The notes under the pieces were generated by a model. That model was not told the origin of the DNA, made no database searches, and was given only the letters and a program-made list of their open reading frames with translations. This document shows positions 5,277 through 7,219 of a stretch of DNA of 7,219 nucleotides, in pieces. The position numbers and the translations under genes are program-made. The DNA comes from Candidatus Segatella albertsiae (GTDB lineage: Bacteria; Bacteroidota; Bacteroidia; Bacteroidales; Bacteroidaceae), in assembly GCA_002451555.1 (NCBI GenBank), contig DKCU01000065.1, positions 1 to 7,219 on the forward strand, in the 5' to 3' direction. The stretch's first letter is position 1. Each line of letters starts with the position of its first letter.

Positions 5277-7219
5277 ATGAAAACAAAAAGGGGATTAATT
5301 GCAGCTTCTGTGCTGCTGATGATGAGCCAAATGCCAACTACGGCTTGGGCTCAGCAACTCAAGGGTGTCGTTATCGACAAGAACTCGAAAGAGACACTCA
5401 TCGGAGCGGTCGTCTCTGTGGAGGGAACCAACGCGAAGGCGGTGACCGACATAGATGGCAACTTTACGCTCAATGGTTTGAAGAATGGAAAATATACCTT
5501 ATACATCAAGTATGTAGGATATAAGACTCAAAGAATTGACGGGGTTCAGTTGAAGGACGCAATGGAGAATGATGACATCACCATCGCTTTGCTGCCTGAT
5601 GAACAGCAACTGAAGGAGGTGACCGTTACCGCTGTGGAAAGGCGTAATACGGATGCGGCAATGATACAGGTCGCCAAGAACAGTCCCGTCATCGTGAGCA
5701 ATGTTTCGGCACAAGAAATAGCTCGTACACAGGATACGAACGCAGGTGAGGTGATACGCCGTGTGCCAGGCGTGAGCCTCATCGACGACAAGTTTGTGAT
5801 GGTGCGTGGATTGTCTCAGCGTTACAACAACGTTTGGGTGAACGGTGGAGCTGTACCAAGCTCGGAAGCCGATTCGAGGGCTTTCTCCTTCGACATCATC
5901 CCAAGCTCGCAAATCGACAACCTCACCATCGTGAAGTCGCCATCGGCTGAATATCCTGCCGACTACTCGGGCGGTTTCATCATCGTGAACACGAAGGAGA
6001 TTCCTGCGGAAAACAACTTCACCTTATCTATCGGTGGAAATTGGAACACGGCATCCGCCTTCAAGGACTTCTCTTACTCGAAAGGTTCGGGAACCGACTT
6101 CCTCGGATTCGACAACGGACAGAGAAGCCTCAACGGTGGAATCAACGCCTCCCTAAAGCCTCAGCTCGATGCCAACGGCAACCCAGTGGGCGACTACACC
6201 ACCTCTCTCCTCGGCAACAATCTGAACAACGACTGGAACGTAAAGAACAAGAAACCTTGGGGAGACTTGAAACTTGCCGCCAGCCTCAACCATCGTTGGA
6301 TGCTCGGCGGAAGAACGCTCGGCATGCTCGCCGCCCTCAACTACACCAACGAATACCGCACTTACACCAACATGGAGAACAACCTCTATGGCATCTACGA
6401 TGCGGTGAACGACAAGCCAAACTATCTTCGTCACTCCGTTGACGACCAATATAATAACAATGTGAGACTCGGAGCGATGCTCAACTTCACCTTCCTCTCG
6501 AAGGACGGCAACCACAAGTATCAGCTCAAGAACATCTTCAACCAGTTGGCCACCAGCCGATACACCTGGCGAGATGGCGTGAGCGCACAGTCGAACCTGG
6601 AGCGAAGCGCAGAGTATTACTACCGCAGTCGAACTACATATAACGGTCAGCTTACCGGCAAGCACACCTTCACTAGCGACGCCCTTGATTGGAGCATCGG
6701 GTATGCGTATGCCAACCGTCATTTGCCTGACCGTCGTAGATACCTCATCGACGATGCTCTCGAATCGGGCGTTTACGCCCTGAGCACCGGCAACGACATA
6801 TCTCGCGAGTGGACTCAACTCGACGAGCACATTCTCTCTCTTGGCATCAATGACAAGCATCACTTCAAGTTTGGCAACTTCGAGCCAGACTTGCAAGTGG
6901 GTGCCTACGGGGAATATCGCTCCCGCCAGTACCAGACTCGCAACTTCATCTACAACTGGAATGTTTCTGACAACAACATGCCATCCGACTTCCGCCACAG
7001 CGACCTCCCGACCCTACTCAGCAACGAGGCAAACATGGGCTACGACAAGCTGTACCTCTTGGAAGAGAAGCAGATGCGCAATAATTATCGCGGACACAAC
7101 ACCTTGGGCGCAGGATACCTGGCGATGTCTCTCCCCTTTGGCAAACTCGGCATCCACGCCGGTGTCCGCTTCGAGCACAACGACATGGAACTCATCTCCA
7201 ACACCCGTGACTACGAGAA
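5277..7219 (+). CDS. TonB-dependent outer-membrane receptor with carboxypeptidase-regulatory-like domain, 3'-truncated by the window edge
   Basis: ATG at 5277 opens a frame that runs uninterrupted to the edge: 647 complete codons. Signal peptide 1-25 (MKTKRGLIAASVLLMM..., cleavage after AWA, before Q26). Residues 28 to about 112 form the CarboxypepD_reg-like beta-sandwich (LKGVVIDKNSKETLIGA; IDGNFTLNGL; YVGY). A likely TonB box follows (EVTVTA, from residue 114). The plug covers about 118-240, with RRVPGVSLI near 161-169, RGLSQRY from 177 and DYSGGF at 229-234. The beta-barrel follows, with the Bacteroidetes-typical DFLGFDNGQR from 274. Known: such receptors import ligands across the outer membrane using TonB-ExbBD energy. 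The family is often 850-950 residues, so about 200-300 are missing. The ligand cannot be read from sequence; whether a SusD-like partner follows is outside the window. The start is firm because it gives a complete signal peptide. Confidence 0.93.
   Translation, partial: MKTKRGLIAASVLLMMSQMPTTAWAQQLKGVVIDKNSKETLIGAVVSVEGTNAKAVTDIDGNFTLNGLKNGKYTLYIKYVGYKTQRIDGVQLKDAMENDDITIALLPDEQQLKEVTVTAVERRNTDAAMIQVAKNSPVIVSNVSAQEIARTQDTNAGEVIRRVPGVSLIDDKFVMVRGLSQRYNNVWVNGGAVPSSEADSRAFSFDIIPSSQIDNLTIVKSPSAEYPADYSGGFIIVNTKEIPAENNFTLSIGGNWNTASAFKDFSYSKGSGTDFLGFDNGQRSLNGGINASLKPQLDANGNPVGDYTTSLLGNNLNNDWNVKNKKPWGDLKLAASLNHRWMLGGRTLGMLAALNYTNEYRTYTNMENNLYGIYDAVNDKPNYLRHSVDDQYNNNVRLGAMLNFTFLSKDGNHKYQLKNIFNQLATSRYTWRDGVSAQSNLERSAEYYYRSRTTYNGQLTGKHTFTSDALDWSIGYAYANRHLPDRRRYLIDDALESGVYALSTGNDISREWTQLDEHILSLGINDKHHFKFGNFEPDLQVGAYGEYRSRQYQTRNFIYNWNVSDNNMPSDFRHSDLPTLLSNEANMGYDKLYLLEEKQMRNNYRGHNTLGAGYLAMSLPFGKLGIHAGVRFEHNDMELISNTRDYE

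Noticed and set aside
5267..5524. 85-codon plus-strand open frame starting ten bases before the receptor ATG
   Set aside because: It is out of frame with the receptor. The receptor frame from 5277 gives a signal peptide and a recognisable domain, while this one gives neither.
6153..6998. 281-codon minus-strand open frame
   Set aside because: It is antisense to the receptor barrel, whose own frame is uninterrupted and matches the family along its length.

Overview
The window looks like chromosomal DNA from a Bacteroidales bacterium, most likely Prevotellaceae (Prevotella/Segatella type). This rests on the families present: a Bacteroidetes-type TonB-dependent receptor with a carboxypeptidase-regulatory-like N-domain, a NhaD antiporter, a tricorn-like S41 peptidase and a PagL-like barrel. 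It also rests on TAnnTTTG -7 promoter elements and on A-rich start contexts without clear Shine-Dalgarno sites. The genus is inference.

Layout. Positions 1-2174 (+) hold the C-terminal 723 residues of a tricorn-like serine peptidase (beta-propeller, C1, PDZ and S41 core) whose N-terminus lies outside the window. Its TGA overlaps the next start as ATGA. The next gene, 2171-3400 (+), encodes an exported outer-membrane beta-barrel of the PagL/acyloxyacyl-hydrolase type with a His-x-Ser-Asn active-site signature. A 13-bp perfect hairpin (3425-3471) separates this pair from a convergent nhaD Na+/H+ antiporter gene (3550-4920, -). A 356-bp AT-rich divergent intergenic region (4921-5276) carries a -7 promoter element for each flanking gene, an inverted repeat over the nhaD initiation site, helically phased CAACCG repeats at the receptor promoter, a leader hairpin and two tiny possible ORFs. 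From 5277 (+) a TonB-dependent receptor runs off the right edge; 647 codons are visible.

How the genes relate. All four large genes fit the cell envelope: a probably exported peptidase, a lipid-A-active-like barrel, an inner-membrane ion antiporter and an outer-membrane importer. The peptidase and barrel are probably cotranscribed. The other two are divergently transcribed from a shared region. I see no mobile element, CRISPR array, rRNA or tRNA, and no clear multi-gene novel system. The most interesting signals are the active-site departures from the type enzymes (Asn in place of the PagL Glu; Asn after the tricorn nucleophile), the ATGA coupling of that pair, and the regulatory architecture of the nhaD/receptor intergenic region.
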